A stretch of DNA of 12,780 bases from JAWXBM01 sp034440115 (GTDB lineage Bacteria; Pseudomonadota; Gammaproteobacteria; Xanthomonadales; SZUA-36). Both the position numbers and the translations under genes were made by a program. The stretch is from contig JAWXBM010000005.1 of the NCBI GenBank assembly GCA_034440115.1, forward strand, positions 1-12,780, given 5' to 3'. Positions 11,388 through 12,780 of this stretch are shown here, piece by piece (the stretch's first letter is position 1; every line of letters starts with the position of its first letter). Below the pieces are notes generated by a model that ran no database searches, was not told the origin of the DNA, and saw nothing but the letters and a program-made list of their open reading frames with translations.

Positions 11388-12780
11388 GTCTGTTTGCCCT
11401 TCGGATCAGATCGTTGCCCGGGACTCGACTCGAAGCATCACTGCAGAAAGTTTGTTGGCCAAAGCCAATGCTCTAGCGGAAGAACTGGAAAGCCTTGGCA
11501 TCAGGGTGCTGGCGCTGCAGTTAGATAATGGTATTGATTGGCTGATGGTTGATCTGGCCAGCCAGATGGCAAATATCTGCCTGATTCCTCTGCCCGGATT
11601 TTTCTCCAGCATCCAGATCGCGCATGTTTTATCGAAAGCGCCGGTAGATGCTTATATGGGTGATGGGATTGCTGGAATTGAGCCTTTGCTCGGTAACCGG
11701 CTGCAGCACCGGCATATTACCCTGGTCGGTGCCTTGCCATTGCTGCAGTTTGCTACCTCTGCAGAGGCTTTTCCGCTGCCGCCTAATACCGGTAAAGTGA
11801 CCTTTACATCGGGTTCAACCGGCACACCCAAAGGCGTCTGTTTGTCACACCCGCAATTGTTGCTGCAAGCCCATGCCTTGAGTGAGGCAGTAGGCCTGGC
11901 CAAGCCCAGACACCTGTGCCTGCTGCCGTTGAGTACCTTGCTGGAAAATGTGGCCGGTATTTACTCGCCGCTGCTGTGTGGTGGCGAAGTGATTCTGCCG
12001 CGACTGGCGGAAATTGGTTTTGCAGGCAGCTCTGAACTCAATCCGCAAAAGTTTGTGCAAACCATCAGCCGCTACCAGCCTCACAGCATCATTCTCACGC
12101 CACAGCTCTTACTGGTACTGGTCAGTGCGGCTGAGGCCGGCTGGCAGCCGCCCGCTTCGCTGCAGTTTGTTGCGGTGGGAGGCGGCAAAGTGGCTGCAAG
12201 CTTGTTGCAACAGGCTCATCAGGCAGGCATCCCGGCTTATGAGGGTTACGGGCTATCCGAGTGCGCCTCGGTGGTTAGCCTGAATACCCCTTTGCAGCAT
12301 CAGCAGGGTAGTTGTGGCCGCCCATTGCCTCATCTGCAGTTGAGCATAGAAGACGGTGAGATCGTTGTGGCCGGTAACGCCATGCTGGGCTTTCTGGGCG
12401 AGCCGGAAAGTTGGGGGCAAACCGCCATTCGCACCGGTGACCTCGGTTCGGTCAATCCGGACGGCTACGTGCACATTAACGGCCGCAGTAAGAACCTGTT
12501 GATCTCGAGTTATGGCCGCAACATCAATCCCGAATGGGTGGAAAGTGAACTGCTCAGCCAACCCCTTTTGTCCGAGTGCGTGGTTCTGGGCGATGCCCGC
12601 CCCTACTGCGTGGCTTTGCTGACACCACGCCAGTCGTATACCAGGGACGACGTCATTCAACAACATATTGATCGCGTTAATCTCGGCCTGCCTGACTATG
12701 CCCGGATCAAGCGCTGGCATCGCCTGAGCCAGCCTCTGAGCCAACCCTTGAGCAAAACCTTGAGCAAAACCTTGAGCAAA
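11362..12780 (+). CDS. AMP-binding acyl-adenylate-forming enzyme (fatty acyl ligase-like), 3' end missing
   Basis: The frame stays open to the right edge (473 codons seen). ANL-superfamily motifs are in order: the P-loop TFTSGSTGTPKG at about 147-158, LPLSTLLENVAG, GYGLSECASV at 295-304, RTGDLG at 357-362, and GRSKNLLISSYGRNINP from 374. This enzyme type joins a carboxylic acid, often a fatty acid, to AMP and then to CoA or a carrier protein. The N-terminal domain is short, with the P-loop near residue 147, compared with long-chain acyl-CoA synthetases. The C-terminal domain, where the catalytic lysine should lie, is cut off inside a repeat. Two in-frame ATGs, 11362 and 11371, are possible starts, neither with a good ribosome site; I give the outer one. 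Both lie inside the upstream gene, which points to translational coupling and a shared job. Acceptor and acid are unknown. Confidence 0.85.
   Translation, partial: MALMRSLLESVCPSDQIVARDSTRSITAESLLAKANALAEELESLGIRVLALQLDNGIDWLMVDLASQMANICLIPLPGFFSSIQIAHVLSKAPVDAYMGDGIAGIEPLLGNRLQHRHITLVGALPLLQFATSAEAFPLPPNTGKVTFTSGSTGTPKGVCLSHPQLLLQAHALSEAVGLAKPRHLCLLPLSTLLENVAGIYSPLLCGGEVILPRLAEIGFAGSSELNPQKFVQTISRYQPHSIILTPQLLLVLVSAAEAGWQPPASLQFVAVGGGKVAASLLQQAHQAGIPAYEGYGLSECASVVSLNTPLQHQQGSCGRPLPHLQLSIEDGEIVVAGNAMLGFLGEPESWGQTAIRTGDLGSVNPDGYVHINGRSKNLLISSYGRNINPEWVESELLSQPLLSECVVLGDARPYCVALLTPRQSYTRDDVIQQHIDRVNLGLPDYARIKRWHRLSQPLSQPLSKTLSKTLSK
12721..12780 (+). repeat. 12-bp coding tandem repeat at the right edge
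   Basis: Five 12-bp units fill the last 60 bases and continue to the window edge. The last three are near-identical (CCCTTGAGCAAA, then ACCTTGAGCAAA twice) and the two before are degenerate (CGCCTGAGCCAG, CCTCTGAGCCAA). They are in phase with the ligase frame and encode RLSQ-PLSQ-PLSK-TLSK-TLSK. The array falls where acyl-adenylating enzymes usually carry the C-terminal catalytic-lysine motif (of the form PLS..T-G-K). Unit number beyond 12780 is unknown. Confidence 0.85.

Overview
The window reads as an ordinary chromosomal stretch of a Gram-negative bacterium, most likely a gammaproteobacterium. A member of the Cellvibrio/Saccharophagus type is a guess from gene content and from the style of the intergenic repeats, and no single marker here settles it. 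Evidence for a Gram-negative host is the BON-domain (OsmY-type) protein, the KefB/YbaL-type antiporter, the Sec signal peptide on the peptidase, and a PmrA/QseB-type operator. I see no rRNA, tRNA, CRISPR array, phage gene or transposase.

Layout. (1) 1-479: the 3' part of a periplasmic-type double BON-domain protein. (2) 631-2358: a monovalent cation:proton antiporter of the CPA2 family with an NAD-binding TrkA-N domain. (3) 2515-3750: a PLP enzyme of the class V aminotransferase fold that lacks the C-terminal cysteine of true cysteine desulfurases. (4) 3841-5352 on the minus strand: a secreted M20-family metallopeptidase. It is bracketed by two copies of a short palindrome in opposite orientation (3785-3805 and 5534-5554). 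The upstream copy sits at the end of a 21-bp tandem repeat array (5402-5527) that resembles repeated copies of the left half of that palindrome. (5) 5772-10434: a tight three-gene operon. Its genes overlap by 25 and 4 bp and encode a complete NAD(P)-coupled 2-oxoacid:acceptor oxidoreductase: a GltD-like flavin/Fe-S subunit, a fused gamma-alpha subunit and a TPP-binding beta subunit. (6) 10435-10643: an intergenic region with small repeats and a perfect CTTAAG-N5-CTTAAG direct repeat of the PmrA/QseB type. (7) 10644 to the window end: a thermostable-hemolysin-family protein overlapping an acyl-adenylating (AMP-binding) enzyme that runs off the right edge inside a 12-bp tandem repeat.

How the genes work together. 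The 5772-10434 operon can be read as one enzyme. The alpha and beta subunits would decarboxylate a 2-oxoacid (2-oxoglutarate is my best guess) to its CoA thioester. The electrons would pass through Fe-S clusters to the flavin subunit and then to NAD(P)+. The layout and predicted subunit sizes resemble the 2-oxoglutarate:NADP+ oxidoreductase (KorABC) known from denitrifying aromatic degraders, but nothing in this window concerns aromatic ring reduction. The 10644-12780 pair looks like the start of a separate, regulated operon. Its first protein has a stretch that looks like a GNAT/acyl-homoserine-lactone-synthase fold, and its second activates a carboxylic acid as an acyl-adenylate. Together with the operator this suggests an envelope-stress- or signal-controlled pathway that makes a lipid or small molecule. 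That pair is the least described part of the window and the one most worth following to the right.
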